In this document: positions 37,198 through 46,471 of the stretch, piece by piece
Layout of the letters: the number at the start of each line of letters is the position of its first letter
How positions within the stretch are numbered: position 1 is the stretch's first letter
Origin: Chryseobacterium sp. KACC 21268
GTDB lineage: Bacteria; Bacteroidota; Bacteroidia; Flavobacteriales; Weeksellaceae
Assembly: GCA_028736075.1 (NCBI GenBank)
Contig: CP117875.1
Coordinates: forward strand, 310,001 to 374,000
Direction of reading: 5' to 3'
Length of the DNA: 64,000 nucleotides
Position numbers and translations under genes: made by a program
The notes under the pieces: generated by a model
The model's database searches: none
What the model saw: the letters and a program-made list of their open reading frames with translations, nothing else
Told to the model about the DNA's origin: nothing

Positions 37198-39102
37198 TTA
37201 TGATTTTCTGATCTCTTTGACTTCCTCGATTTTTTCTTTGAAGTAATCCTCTTTTTGTGGATGCTTCTCGATCAAGGTTTCGTAGGCTTTGATGGCTTTG
37301 GAATAGAGTTTTTGTTCCACATACAGCTTTGCCAAAGTCTCTGTCATCAGGTGCGAAATGTCATCTTTTTTCTCTTTTACCACGAAGTTGACTTCGTCTT
37401 TTAGTTGGGAGATCTTAGGATTTTTTTCTATGAATTGGTCAATGATCTTTTCTTTGACGACAATCGTTTTTTCTGGAATATCTTCAGATTTTGCTCTGTC
37501 GATCTTCAGCCAGCTTTGCCAAGTATTGATGAAGGTTCCAACGTTGCTGTCGGGGATCTCTTCAGCTTTTGGTTTGTCTAGGATTGATGGGATCTCTTTT
37601 TCTTCTTTGATCTTTGCAACATCATTTCCGAAGAATGAAACATTCATCACAGGTCGTTCGCTTTCAGTGGTTTGAGGTTTTTCTTCTTCTTCAATCGGTT
37701 GTTCATCGATGATGATTTTCTCTGTCACTTCAGGCTCTTCGACTTTTTCTTCAATTTTGATCTCCTGTTTTGGCTGTTCAACTTCCAAGGATTTTCCAAT
37801 TAAGGCGTCTGGCGTGTTTGCGGAGAATGACATTGGTTTCCAGGTAGAAATTGGCTGTTCTGAAGGTGATTTCTCCTGAATAGTTGTATTTTCAGTTTCT
37901 TGATTTGAAGTCTCGACCACATTTTTCTCTGGTTCAGAAACTTCAAAGGTTTGTGTGTTTTCAAAACTGATTTGATTCTCAATGTTTTTTTCAGCAATTT
38001 GATCTACCTGAACTTCCGCTTCCTCTATTTTTTCAGATTCTGAAACTTCGAAAGATTGCGTATTTTCAAAATTGACCTCATTTTCAGTAGCTTTTTCTTC
38101 GTTTTGATTTTCAAATACTGTTTCAGTTATTTCACTTTCAACAGGTTTTGAAACTTCAAAAGCTTGTGTTTCTCCAAAACTGATTTGGCTGTTGTCAACT
38201 TCTTCTTCACGGATTTCCGCAGCAATTGGCGCTTTATATTCTGATTTTGAAACAGGCTTATCTATTATTGGATCTTCCTCTTTCTTAATTTCTTTTTTTG
38301 GTGGATTCAGATAATCCAAATGATTTTTCGGAACAGAGAATTTGACTTGAGGTAAAAACTCTTCGATGCCATTGAAGCTCACATTTCCAGAAGAATCCTC
38401 ATCCTGAACTTGAGTGTCAGCAGTGGTTTCGGGAACTTTTTCGATAGGCGTTTCTATCACTTCTTCAACATTCTTGTGCTCAGAAATCGTCTCTTCGGAA
38501 CGATTATCATCATTGACAATCAGATTTTCCTTAACATCCAGATCATCCTTAACTGTGATCACGCCAGATTCTTTGGTCGCTTCGATGTCGATTTCCTGAG
38601 ATTTTTCTTCGAGGAAATTCTCTTCACCTTCATACAGCAAACGATTTTTCTCGCCTTCTACAACTATGAAATCTGAGTTATACTGACTTTCCGATTCAAT
38701 AATTCTATCAACATCAAATTTATTGAGAACAACAGAAGTATTCTCCATCTCTGCGGCATTCTCATCGGTTTTTTCAATGATATTTTCCGCAGTGGTTGTT
38801 ATATTAGGAATTTGATTTTCAGTAACTTGTTCCGTTGTTTTATCAACAGGCGTTTCTTCTTTTTGAGTGATTTTCTGAGAATTGATAAATTGATAAAGTA
38901 TCTTTTTATCAGTCGTGTAAGCAGCTGTTTTTGAGAGGTTTTCTTTATAATTTTCTGATTGATAAAGATTGATCCCGTAAAGATAAAGTGCCTTGATGCT
39001 TTGTGCGTAAGGCATTTTTTCCGATTCCGATTCCAAGATGCTCAGGTCGGATTCGGTGATTATTTTTGGATTCTTTATTAACTCTAAGATTCTAGTATTC
39101 AT
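37198..39102 (-). CDS. large acidic repetitive protein with TPR-like C-terminus
   Basis: 634 residues. A structured N-terminal part (about 1-85) is followed by a long acidic low-complexity middle (about 85-470) with imperfect repeats built on E-N-x-x-x-F-x-x-T-Q-x-F-E-V-S (for example ENEVNFENTQSFEVS and ENQISFENTQTFEVS), and a C-terminal helical TPR-like region (about 560-634, AKLYVEQKLYSKAIKAYETL). ATG 39102 is chosen. It is the last gene of the lptE run. Function unknown; the middle is probably disordered. Confidence 0.78.
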   Translation of the reverse strand: MNTRILELIKNPKIITESDLSILESESEKMPYAQSIKALYLYGINLYQSENYKENLSKTAAYTTDKKILYQFINSQKITQKEETPVDKTTEQVTENQIPNITTTAENIIEKTDENAAEMENTSVVLNKFDVDRIIESESQYNSDFIVVEGEKNRLLYEGEENFLEEKSQEIDIEATKESGVITVKDDLDVKENLIVNDDNRSEETISEHKNVEEVIETPIEKVPETTADTQVQDEDSSGNVSFNGIEEFLPQVKFSVPKNHLDYLNPPKKEIKKEEDPIIDKPVSKSEYKAPIAAEIREEEVDNSQISFGETQAFEVSKPVESEITETVFENQNEEKATENEVNFENTQSFEVSESEKIEEAEVQVDQIAEKNIENQISFENTQTFEVSEPEKNVVETSNQETENTTIQEKSPSEQPISTWKPMSFSANTPDALIGKSLEVEQPKQEIKIEEKVEEPEVTEKIIIDEQPIEEEEKPQTTESERPVMNVSFFGNDVAKIKEEKEIPSILDKPKAEEIPDSNVGTFINTWQSWLKIDRAKSEDIPEKTIVVKEKIIDQFIEKNPKISQLKDEVNFVVKEKKDDISHLMTETLAKLYVEQKLYSKAIKAYETLIEKHPQKEDYFKEKIEEVKEIRKS

Positions 39103-39106
39103 ATGT

Positions 39107-39625
39107 TTACCAGTTGGCGACAATGTCGTTGTAAATTTTGTTGATGATCCTCTCGTTCACAATTCTCACTTGCGCAGTTTCTATTGTATTGATATCGAGG
39201 TCACTGTTGAAAACTGCTTCATCACTGTAAGTCCTGTCAAAACTCAAAGCAGGATCTATTTTGTTCTCATAATGAACCTTAATTGTGATTGTCAGTTTAT
39301 TCTGCAAAGCCTGAATTGTATTTCCCGCATCTGTGGTAGTTGGCGTTCCAATACTGGTTGGCGTAATATTGTAATCGCTGATTTCTCCTTCTATCAGAAG
39401 ATCTGGATTCTCTACTGCCCCTTTTAAAGTGGTTCGCTGGAGAAAACGGTTTTGCAACGCCACAGTAAAGTCCTGGCTCAAACTCGGAAGATTGTTCGCC
39501 GCATTATTCGGAAACGTATTGATTTTTACCGTTTTCATTTCCGGACTTAGAGACGACCCTGTGAAAGAATAGCAGGATGTTAAAAATAATAAAAGAAGTA
39601 AGAGCGCTCCTAAACGGATTTTCAT
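39107..39625 (-). CDS. lptE: LPS assembly lipoprotein LptE, Bacteroidota type
   Basis: 172 residues with a lipobox LTSC (Cys18). The mature part opens with YSFTGSSLSPEMKTVKINTF, the family's first strand, and ends VNERIINKIYNDIVANW. LptE plugs LptD in the outer membrane and helps deliver LPS to the surface. Part of a minus-strand run with a sigma-54 activator, as in related genomes. Confidence 0.9.
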   Translation of the reverse strand: MKIRLGALLLLLLFLTSCYSFTGSSLSPEMKTVKINTFPNNAANNLPSLSQDFTVALQNRFLQRTTLKGAVENPDLLIEGEISDYNITPTSIGTPTTTDAGNTIQALQNKLTITIKVHYENKIDPALSFDRTYSDEAVFNSDLDINTIETAQVRIVNERIINKIYNDIVANW

Positions 39626-39627
39626 AA

Positions 39628-40317
39628 TTAATAATTTTGACCTATTTCTGTGATGTCATCGTATTCGATCTGTGCAAGACCATCTTTAAAAGCGAAATAA
39701 TGAGAAACATACAAAAACGGAAGTGTAAAAATCAACCCAATTCCACAAGCTAAGATTCCCAATTGGGAAAGGAAACTTGCTACAATAGAAAAGAATAAAA
39801 TCTGCCAAAGATTTCCTTTGCTCATGATCTTCGAAATATTCCAAGCGATTTTCAAATCCTTTATATTTTTGAATGTGATAAGTGCCGGAATATAAAAAGC
39901 TTGCAGTAAAAAATAGATGATGACAAAGTATACACCCAATATATAAACCATACCAATTCCTCTCACAAACCCAGAGACAATCCCATCATTATCCGAAAAA
40001 ATACCTATAAACGCAAAAGGAATCAGTATAAGAAAAAATGCTCCAATCATATAGATTTGAAAAATAAAATAAGGCATAAAATCGTCAAAATTAAAGACCT
40101 CATCCGCTTTAGCCGGAATGCCTTTATCCAGCTTATAACAAACTTTATAGAAATTTCCTATTGCCATCAATCCGCAAAAAGGAATAATTCCTAATATCAT
40201 TGCAAAAATAAAGGACAGAAGTACTGTTCCGAAATCTTTTTTCATCAAGTCAATGGCTTGTGAAATATATATTCCTAAATTGAAATCTACTTTTCTTGGT
40301 TTTAGTTGAGCTTGCAT
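39628..40317 (-). CDS. polytopic membrane protein of unknown function
   Basis: 229 residues with about five to six hydrophobic helices (around 30-55, 75-105, 118-150, 165-190 and 195-220). Such proteins are sometimes misnamed beta-carotene monooxygenases in databases; no catalytic motif supports that. It lies between the sigma-54 activator and lptE with spacings of one to two bases, so it is co-expressed with them. Confidence 0.8.
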   Translation of the reverse strand: MQAQLKPRKVDFNLGIYISQAIDLMKKDFGTVLLSFIFAMILGIIPFCGLMAIGNFYKVCYKLDKGIPAKADEVFNFDDFMPYFIFQIYMIGAFFLILIPFAFIGIFSDNDGIVSGFVRGIGMVYILGVYFVIIYFLLQAFYIPALITFKNIKDLKIAWNISKIMSKGNLWQILFFSIVASFLSQLGILACGIGLIFTLPFLYVSHYFAFKDGLAQIEYDDITEIGQNY

Positions 40318-40318
40318 A

Positions 40319-41617
40319 TTATTCTTCCAGGTTATATTGTTTTATTTTTCTGTAAAGCGTCCTTTGAGAAATTCCCAATTCGTCCGCAGCTCTATTCCTC
40401 CTACCTTTATGCTTTTCTAAAGCTTTGATAATCAAATCCTTTTCATTGTTTTGGAGTGATAGAGATTCTGGTCTGCTTTCCTCCAACTCGATATCCTCTA
40501 CATCGTTGTAATGATGATCCTCATTTTCAGAAACAATCATTGGATGATGAATCTGACTCTGCTGGTGGTTCTGATTGTTTTCAAAATAAAGCAAAGAATT
40601 CGGACTTGCAGATTGCTGTGTTTCAGGTGTATAAATTCTGTTGATAAGATTTTTTTCCTGAAGACTGAGATCCGTATTTCCTTTGTTTTTTATCAGTTCC
40701 GAAGTTAAGGATTTTAAATCATTAATGTCGCTACGCATATCGAAGAGGATTTTGTACATAATATCTCTCTCCGATCCAAAATCTCCGGACGTTCCGGCTC
40801 CAGCATTTTTAGTAATGACAGCGGGCAAATTCGCATTCATAGGAATATATTCAGCCAATTTTGTGGAATTCACTTCGCGGTTTTGCTCTACAACGGTCAT
40901 TTGTTCTACTAAATTTCTTAGCTGACGAACATTCCCCGGGAAAGCATAATTCTCCAGATATGAAACCGCATCATCTGTCAATTTCAATTCTGGCATTCTG
41001 TACTTCTCAGCAAAATCAATAGCGAATTTTCTGAATAGCAAATGGATGTCACCTTTTCTTTCGCGAAGAGCAGGCATATCAATCTGAACAGTATTCAATC
41101 GGTAATACAGATCCTCACGGAAGCGGTTGTCCGTGATTGCTTTCATCATATTGACATTGGTCGCAGCCACGATTCTTACATTCGTCTTTTGAACCTGAGA
41201 AGAACCAACTTTCATAAACTCGCCGCTTTCCAGAACTCTTAGTAAACGAACCTGCGTCTGAAGCGGCAACTCCCCTACTTCATCAAGAAAGATCGTTCCG
41301 CCATCGGCCACTTCAAAGTAACCTTTTCTGGTCGTCGTTGCCCCCGTAAATGCGCCTTTCTCGTGACCAAAAAGTTCAGAATCTATTGTTCCTTCGGGGA
41401 TTGCGCCGCAGTTTACGACGATATAAGGTTGGTGTTTTCGTCTGGATTCGCCATGGATTATTTTTGGGATAAATTCTTTCCCTACTCCACTTTCACCCAT
41501 TACTAAAACCGAAATATCTGTTGGTGCCACTTGGATTGCCTTTTCCAAAGCGCGGTTGAGCGCCGGGAAGTTTCCGATAATTCCGAAGCGTGCTTTTATG
41601 GATTGTAATTCTGCCAT
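40319..41617 (-). CDS. sigma-54-dependent activator without receiver domain
   Basis: 432 residues. The AAA+ domain starts almost at the N-terminus: Walker A GESGVGKE (41-48), the sigma-54 contact loop GAFTGA (88-93), Walker B region GTIFLDEVGELPL (about 107-119). A linker (about 260-370) leads to a Fis-type helix-turn-helix (about 385-432). There is no N-terminal receiver or sensor domain, so control must be by another route. It heads the run with the membrane protein, lptE and the acidic protein, suggesting envelope regulation. Confidence 0.93.
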   Translation of the reverse strand: MAELQSIKARFGIIGNFPALNRALEKAIQVAPTDISVLVMGESGVGKEFIPKIIHGESRRKHQPYIVVNCGAIPEGTIDSELFGHEKGAFTGATTTRKGYFEVADGGTIFLDEVGELPLQTQVRLLRVLESGEFMKVGSSQVQKTNVRIVAATNVNMMKAITDNRFREDLYYRLNTVQIDMPALRERKGDIHLLFRKFAIDFAEKYRMPELKLTDDAVSYLENYAFPGNVRQLRNLVEQMTVVEQNREVNSTKLAEYIPMNANLPAVITKNAGAGTSGDFGSERDIMYKILFDMRSDINDLKSLTSELIKNKGNTDLSLQEKNLINRIYTPETQQSASPNSLLYFENNQNHQQSQIHHPMIVSENEDHHYNDVEDIELEESRPESLSLQNNEKDLIIKALEKHKGRRNRAADELGISQRTLYRKIKQYNLEE

Positions 41618-41656
41618 AATTTTTGATTAAATGATTAAAAATTAAATGAATAAAGT

Positions 41657-42454
41657 TTACAGTTCAGCAATTTGCTTTCTGTAAATTTTGTTGAAATGAT
41701 GGGTGTAAGCATCTTTCATTGTTCTGCCTTCATCATATGACTTCAAGGCTAGACTTTTCAAATCCAAATAATCTTTATTTCTGATTTTAGAAACTTTACT
41801 TCTAAAATAAATATTTTCTGCAAAATCGTAAACTTTGCTTTGCTTTTCAAAATTTTCTAAGGCATTGTCGTATTTTCCAGTTTCGAAATACGTAACGCCT
41901 AATTGATAATAATCGTACAGTCCAAAATGGTAATCTTTAGTTTTAAAAAGATTTTCCAAAACCTGAATTGCTTTTTCTTTTTGATTTAAAGCGCTGTAAC
42001 AAATCGCTTTTGCGACATATAAATTATAATCGCCATTTACTGAATAGCCGATATTTCCAGGTCTGTATTTTTCAAGCAAATCAAAATCCTGAATTGCGCC
42101 TACGTAATCTCTTAAAAATTGAAATTTGCACCAGCCTCTGTAATCCAAATGATTATTAGGGCTAAGCTCTACAGCCTTATCAATTAGTTTTTTCCAGGTT
42201 ACAAAATCTCCCCTTTTCAAATAAGGAACTGCTTTTTCCATGTAAGCATGGGAGAAATTCGGACATAGGTTTATAGCCTTATCAAAACTTTCCTGAGATT
42301 CACGAGATCCTTGGGAACCGGAATTGCTATTGTAGATTTCACAAGCTTTTTTGCACTTTTCGCCCTCAATTGCATTACAGTTTACCTGCGCTTGCACATT
42401 AGCATAAATAACCAGTATAAGAAAGCTAAGGAAGTATTTCGGTAACTTTTCCAT
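41657..42454 (-). CDS. secreted TPR protein
   Basis: 265 residues, signal peptide (about 1-22, ending NVQAQ), followed by TPR-like helical repeats (for example FDKAINLCPNFSHAYMEKA and NALENFEKQSKVYDFAENIY). Its first 29 bases overlap the end of the TonB-like gene upstream, so translation of the two is coupled. Predicted periplasmic scaffold; partner unknown. Confidence 0.78.
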   Translation of the reverse strand: MEKLPKYFLSFLILVIYANVQAQVNCNAIEGEKCKKACEIYNSNSGSQGSRESQESFDKAINLCPNFSHAYMEKAVPYLKRGDFVTWKKLIDKAVELSPNNHLDYRGWCKFQFLRDYVGAIQDFDLLEKYRPGNIGYSVNGDYNLYVAKAICYSALNQKEKAIQVLENLFKTKDYHFGLYDYYQLGVTYFETGKYDNALENFEKQSKVYDFAENIYFRSKVSKIRNKDYLDLKSLALKSYDEGRTMKDAYTHHFNKIYRKQIAEL

Positions 42455-42929
42455 CTTTTATTTTAAAGGTTAAATATTGATAATAATTTATTTTTATCCC
42501 TAAATATTCCTGCGGAATCCATCCGTTTAAACTTTTGGTAAAGTCTAAAAGCTGATTGATGAATTTTTTGTCAAACACTTTTTCTTTGTAGTTCTCATCC
42601 ATTTGTTGAACTCTGAACATTCCAGTTTTTCCTTCACAATTCACTACAAAACGAATTGTAATGTACCCAGTTGAATTTTTGTCACTTTTTAGATTTGATC
42701 TTTCTAATTTTTTTTCTATTTCTAATTTTTCACCTTTATATTGAAATCCATCGAAATTATAATATTGGAAGGAAAAAGGATCAAAAAAACATTTTTTAAA
42801 ATTGGAATCATCTATATTTCTATCAAAGACAATATCTCCAACTTGATTTGGATACTCTGTAACTGTTTTCTCAGACTGGCAGCTAAAAAGAATTGGCAAT
42901 AGAAATAATATGTATAAGGTATTCTTCAA
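42426..42929 (-). CDS. lipoprotein with TonB-C-like domain
   Basis: 167 residues with a lipobox LFSC (Cys17). The middle segment STGYITIRFVVNCEGKTGMF (about 85-110) has the strand pattern of the TonB C-terminal domain, followed by a helix containing FINQLLDFTKSL. No membrane-spanning TonB N-terminus or Pro-rich linker is present, so it is not a canonical TonB. Overlaps the next gene by 29 bases. Confidence 0.68.
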   Translation of the reverse strand: MKNTLYILFLLPILFSCQSEKTVTEYPNQVGDIVFDRNIDDSNFKKCFFDPFSFQYYNFDGFQYKGEKLEIEKKLERSNLKSDKNSTGYITIRFVVNCEGKTGMFRVQQMDENYKEKVFDKKFINQLLDFTKSLNGWIPQEYLGIKINYYQYLTFKIKDGKVTEILP

Positions 42930-42970
42930 GGATTTTTATCAATCTTAATTAATTCACTGGTTATGAACTA

Positions 42971-44404
42971 TCAAACCGTTTCCCCCAAAAGTGTTCCCTG
43001 TGTATTGCCGTGTACAAAAACAGACACAATGTCGCCCAGTTTTTGCCCCTCGAGTTTATCAAAAACGCAAACAGCATTTTGGGAATTTCTACCCTTCCAT
43101 TGGTTTTGATTCTTTTTAGAAGTTCCCTCGATCAAGATTTCGTGAACTCTTCCGACATAACCTTCCATTCTTTTTCTGGAAAGTTCACCTTGTAGAGCAA
43201 TCACTTCTGCGAGACGTCTTTGCTTCACATCAGCAGGAATATCATCTTCAAGCTTCTTGTGGGCGGGTGTTCCTGGTCTTGTGGAATAGGAGAACATATA
43301 ACCATAATCGTATTCTACTTCTCTCATCAAACTCATTGTCAATTGATGATCTTCTTCGGTTTCCGTACAGAATCCAATGATCATATCTTGTGAAAATGAA
43401 ATATCAGGGACGATTTCTTTTCCTTTTTTAATTAAATCTAAATATTCCTGACGCGTATGCTGACGGTTCATCAATTGAAGAATTCTGTCGCTTCCACTTT
43501 GAACTGGAAGGTGAACATAATTACAAATGTTATCGTGCTTTGCAATCATTCTGAAAACTTGTTCCGTCATCTCGTGTGGATTGGACGTTGAGAATCTGAT
43601 TCTCATCTGAGGAACTGCAACTGCAACCATATCAAGCAACTGAGCAAAATTAACAGCTGTCAACTTTTGCATTTCCGATGCTTTTGCAAAATCTTTTTTC
43701 GGACCGCCACCGTACCAAAGGTAGGAGTCAACGTTCTGACCCAGCAGTGTGATTTCTTTATAACCATTATCCCAAAGACTTTGACATTCCTCGATGATAG
43801 AATGTGGATCCCGGCTTCTCTCACGACCTCTTGTAAACGGAACAACGCAGAATGTACACATATTATCACAACCTCTCGTGATCGTCACAAAAGCCGTCAC
43901 GCCATTTCCGCCCAAACGTACTGGATTGATATCGGCGTAAGTCTCTTCTTTTGAAAGAATTACATTGATGGCATCTCTCCCATCATCAGTTTCTTTTAAT
44001 AAGTTTGGAAGATCTCTGTAAGCATCGGGACCAACGACCAAATCTACGAGTTGTTCCTCGTCTAAGAATTTGGTTTTCAATCTTTCCGCCATACAACCAA
44101 GAACCCCAACGGTCATATTTGGTTTTTCCTTCTTAAGATGTTTGAACTGAGCGAGACGCATACGAACAGTTTGCTCGGCCTTTTCACGAATGGAACAAGT
44201 ATTTAATAAAATCAAATCTGCTTCTTCTACTTTTAAAGTCGTGTTGTAGCCTTGCTCGTTTAGGATAGATGCAACAATCTCGGAATCAGAGAAGTTCATC
44301 TGGCAGCCATAGCTTTCCAAGAACAGTTTTTTACCATTTCCTGGTTTTTCTGCAATTGCAAAAGCTTCGCCTTGTTTGGTTTCGTCTATATATTTTTCCT
44401 GCAC
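42971..44404 (-). CDS. miaB: tRNA-2-methylthio-N6-dimethylallyladenosine synthase MiaB
   Basis: Radical-SAM enzyme that adds the methylthio group to A37 of tRNAs reading UNN codons. 477 residues: UPF0004 N-terminal domain with cluster cysteines C34, C70 and C104, radical-SAM motif C179-x3-C183-x2-C186 ([10 protein letters not shown]) and a C-terminal TRAM domain. It needs two 4Fe-4S clusters, so it depends on the suf system nearby. A near-consensus promoter element lies upstream. Confidence 0.97.
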   Translation of the reverse strand: MQEKYIDETKQGEAFAIAEKPGNGKKLFLESYGCQMNFSDSEIVASILNEQGYNTTLKVEEADLILLNTCSIREKAEQTVRMRLAQFKHLKKEKPNMTVGVLGCMAERLKTKFLDEEQLVDLVVGPDAYRDLPNLLKETDDGRDAINVILSKEETYADINPVRLGGNGVTAFVTITRGCDNMCTFCVVPFTRGRERSRDPHSIIEECQSLWDNGYKEITLLGQNVDSYLWYGGGPKKDFAKASEMQKLTAVNFAQLLDMVAVAVPQMRIRFSTSNPHEMTEQVFRMIAKHDNICNYVHLPVQSGSDRILQLMNRQHTRQEYLDLIKKGKEIVPDISFSQDMIIGFCTETEEDHQLTMSLMREVEYDYGYMFSYSTRPGTPAHKKLEDDIPADVKQRRLAEVIALQGELSRKRMEGYVGRVHEILIEGTSKKNQNQWKGRNSQNAVCVFDKLEGQKLGDIVSVFVHGNTQGTLLGETV

Positions 44405-44449
44405 TTTAATTAAATTTTAAATTCTGAATTTGAAATTCAAAACCGGATG

Positions 44450-44457
44450 CAAAGATA
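44450..44457 (-). promoter_or_regulatory. predicted miaB -7 element
   Basis: TATCTTTG on the minus strand matches TAnnTTTG, 46 bases before the miaB start. No clear -33. Confidence 0.5.
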
Positions 44458-44484
44458 CAAAATATTGTGACAGAATGGCAGGAA

Positions 44485-45195
44485 TTAATCCATAGAAAAA
44501 GTTAATGGAAACCTCATATGACTCCTCACCGGTTTGGAGTGAAGCTTTCCGGGTGTCCATTTATTTTTAATTTTTTTGATTGATCTGATAATCATTTCAT
44601 CAAATTCCTGCAGACCTGAAGATTTTTCTAAAATGATATTGGACAACGATCCATCTTTCTCAACTACAAACTTTGTTACCACTCCAAATTTCCCTTTCCA
44701 ATTGAATCTCGAAAGATCAATCGTATTAGATACTTTTTTACGAAATTCATTGATTCCACCTTCGTAATTTGCGAAAACAAACGCTTCCGAAGAATCATAA
44801 CCCTCTTTGTAATTTTCAAAAAGATCATCGGGATACACGATAAAATGAGCAATGGCTGATTTCTTTTCGCCATTGATGATTGCAGGCTTCCATCCTGTTT
44901 GATATTTTGCAACTTCCCTTGCAAGATCAAGGGCACATTTGTTATCCAGTATATCGTTCTCATCTGTATCTTTGATGAATTTTATAGTAGCATCAGGAGA
45001 AATAAGAACTTTGAAGTTGTACATCTCATCTTTGTTGACGCACGGTTTTAGATTTTTTTCCATCACAATATTGTGAAAATCTTTATAATAATTTTGAATA
45101 CCTTCATTATAAGGTGACTGATCTTGTGGGAAATAGTCAAATTGGGCGTTACAAAATGATGCTGTAAAACCAAATGCAAGAACTAATTTTTTCAT
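44485..45195 (-). CDS. secreted protein with TonB C-terminal domain
   Basis: 236 residues, signal peptide (about 1-17, ending FCNAQ). A TonB-C-like domain forms the end (about 165-236), with the strand GKFGVVTKFVVEKDGSLSN and the helix FDEMIIRSIKKIKNKWTPGK typical of the fold. No TM anchor or Pro-rich spacer is present, so this is a periplasmic TonB-C protein rather than a TonB energy transducer. Function unknown. Confidence 0.77.
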   Translation of the reverse strand: MKKLVLAFGFTASFCNAQFDYFPQDQSPYNEGIQNYYKDFHNIVMEKNLKPCVNKDEMYNFKVLISPDATIKFIKDTDENDILDNKCALDLAREVAKYQTGWKPAIINGEKKSAIAHFIVYPDDLFENYKEGYDSSEAFVFANYEGGINEFRKKVSNTIDLSRFNWKGKFGVVTKFVVEKDGSLSNIILEKSSGLQEFDEMIIRSIKKIKNKWTPGKLHSKPVRSHMRFPLTFSMD

Positions 45196-45226
45196 TGTTA
45201 AAAGTAGAATATAAATTTAAATAAAA

Positions 45227-45637
45227 TTAGTACTCTTCATCCGCGTGGTCCGATGAAAAATTGATCTCGAAAACAATATTGGAACTCACTGGAGTGCCAT
45301 TTTGTATCGCAGGTTTCCATTTTTTCTTGATACGTTTCATTGCGAACTCCATATCCTGTTTGAATTCTTCATCATTCTTTACTTTTGGATAGATCTTCAG
45401 TTCGCTCATTTTTCCTTTTTCATCGATGGTCAATACAAAAGTGAATTTTCCGTTCACGGCATAAGCAGTAATGTCAACGTATGCGTAAACCATTTTCATA
45501 AACTCATTTCGAAAAACAGTTTGTCCACCGGGAAATTCGGCTTTGGAATATTCGGTGAGAGTTGTTTTCGTATTTTCGGATTGTGAAAAAGCAGGAATGC
45601 TTATTAATAAAGTGATTATTAACAGAAATGTTCTCAT
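45227..45637 (-). CDS. small secreted TonB-C-domain protein
   Basis: 136 residues, signal peptide (about 1-18, ending PAFSQ) followed directly by a TonB-C-like domain: GKFTFVLTIDEKGKMSELKI and FKQDMEFAMKRIKKKWKPAI, then two short strands. It is 31 bases upstream of the longer TonB-C gene on the same strand. Likely periplasmic; partner unknown. Confidence 0.78.
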   Translation of the reverse strand: MRTFLLIITLLISIPAFSQSENTKTTLTEYSKAEFPGGQTVFRNEFMKMVYAYVDITAYAVNGKFTFVLTIDEKGKMSELKIYPKVKNDEEFKQDMEFAMKRIKKKWKPAIQNGTPVSSNIVFEINFSSDHADEEY

Positions 45638-45701
45638 TTTATAATGGTTATAAGTTGCGTCAAAGATATTAAAATGATGCTAAAAATTGATTTCGCACTT
45701 A

Positions 45702-46451
45702 TTATTCTTTTCCGGTGTAGAAATTATAATCTTTAATGACCACACTAATGAATTGTCTTTGAGTAAATTGGATTGAATCTGGCTCCAACTTCAGAATTTC
45801 TACAATTCTGTTTGTCAATCTATTGATAATTTGGCGGTCATCCGTCTTCAAAGCTTTCTGAAAATTTTCCTTGATAATCCTCACATCGTTATCACTTAAT
45901 AAAATAACCTGCGGAAAAGTTGGAACATAGTCTTCCTTCAACTGTTCTAGAATTGTGTGGGAAATATTGACATTGTTTTTAAGAGAAATAACTGCGGTTC
46001 CGGTAGCAATATCGCCCAAACGTTGGTGATTTTTTGATGCTAAAGTCGTTATAAATGCTACCATTCCAAAACTGCCCATAATGTCTACAAGCCTGAAAAT
46101 CCAACGCATCAGATAGTCTCCAAAACTTGCCTGATAGCCATCAATTTTCACCACTTTTATCTTCAGCAGTTTCTTTCCAAAGGTCTGGCCTTCCATCATA
46201 CTTTCGAGCACCAAAGTGTAAATATGGATTGGAAATGTGATGATTAGCACAAACGCACCAACGGACCAGCCATCCATTTCGCTAATAAAATTATCATAAT
46301 CAAAAAAATTCCGCATCACCCAGGAAAGAATAATTACATACACTCCTTTGATTATCGAATCTATAAAAAAAGCCAGTATTCTTTCTCCTACGCCAGCCAA
46401 TGTAAAATTAACATTTACATTTTGTGATGTATTGATGGCAATTTGATCCAT
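45702..46451 (-). CDS. RDD-family membrane protein
   Basis: 249 residues with an RDD domain of three helices (about 22-45, 60-85 and 110-140), with the family's Arg in GERILAFFIDS and the Asp in VDIMGS regions. RDD proteins are small multipass membrane proteins, some acting in ion transport. Start codon faces the SpoIIM gene across 20 bases, and RDD-SpoIIM-DUF4129-MoxR-DUF58 is a recurring bacterial gene neighbourhood. Confidence 0.88.
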   Translation of the reverse strand: MDQIAINTSQNVNVNFTLAGVGERILAFFIDSIIKGVYVIILSWVMRNFFDYDNFISEMDGWSVGAFVLIITFPIHIYTLVLESMMEGQTFGKKLLKIKVVKIDGYQASFGDYLMRWIFRLVDIMGSFGMVAFITTLASKNHQRLGDIATGTAVISLKNNVNISHTILEQLKEDYVPTFPQVILLSDNDVRIIKENFQKALKTDDRQIINRLTNRIVEILKLEPDSIQFTQRQFISVVIKDYNFYTGKE

Positions 46452-46471
46452 ATTTTTATTATTTTAGCGTT

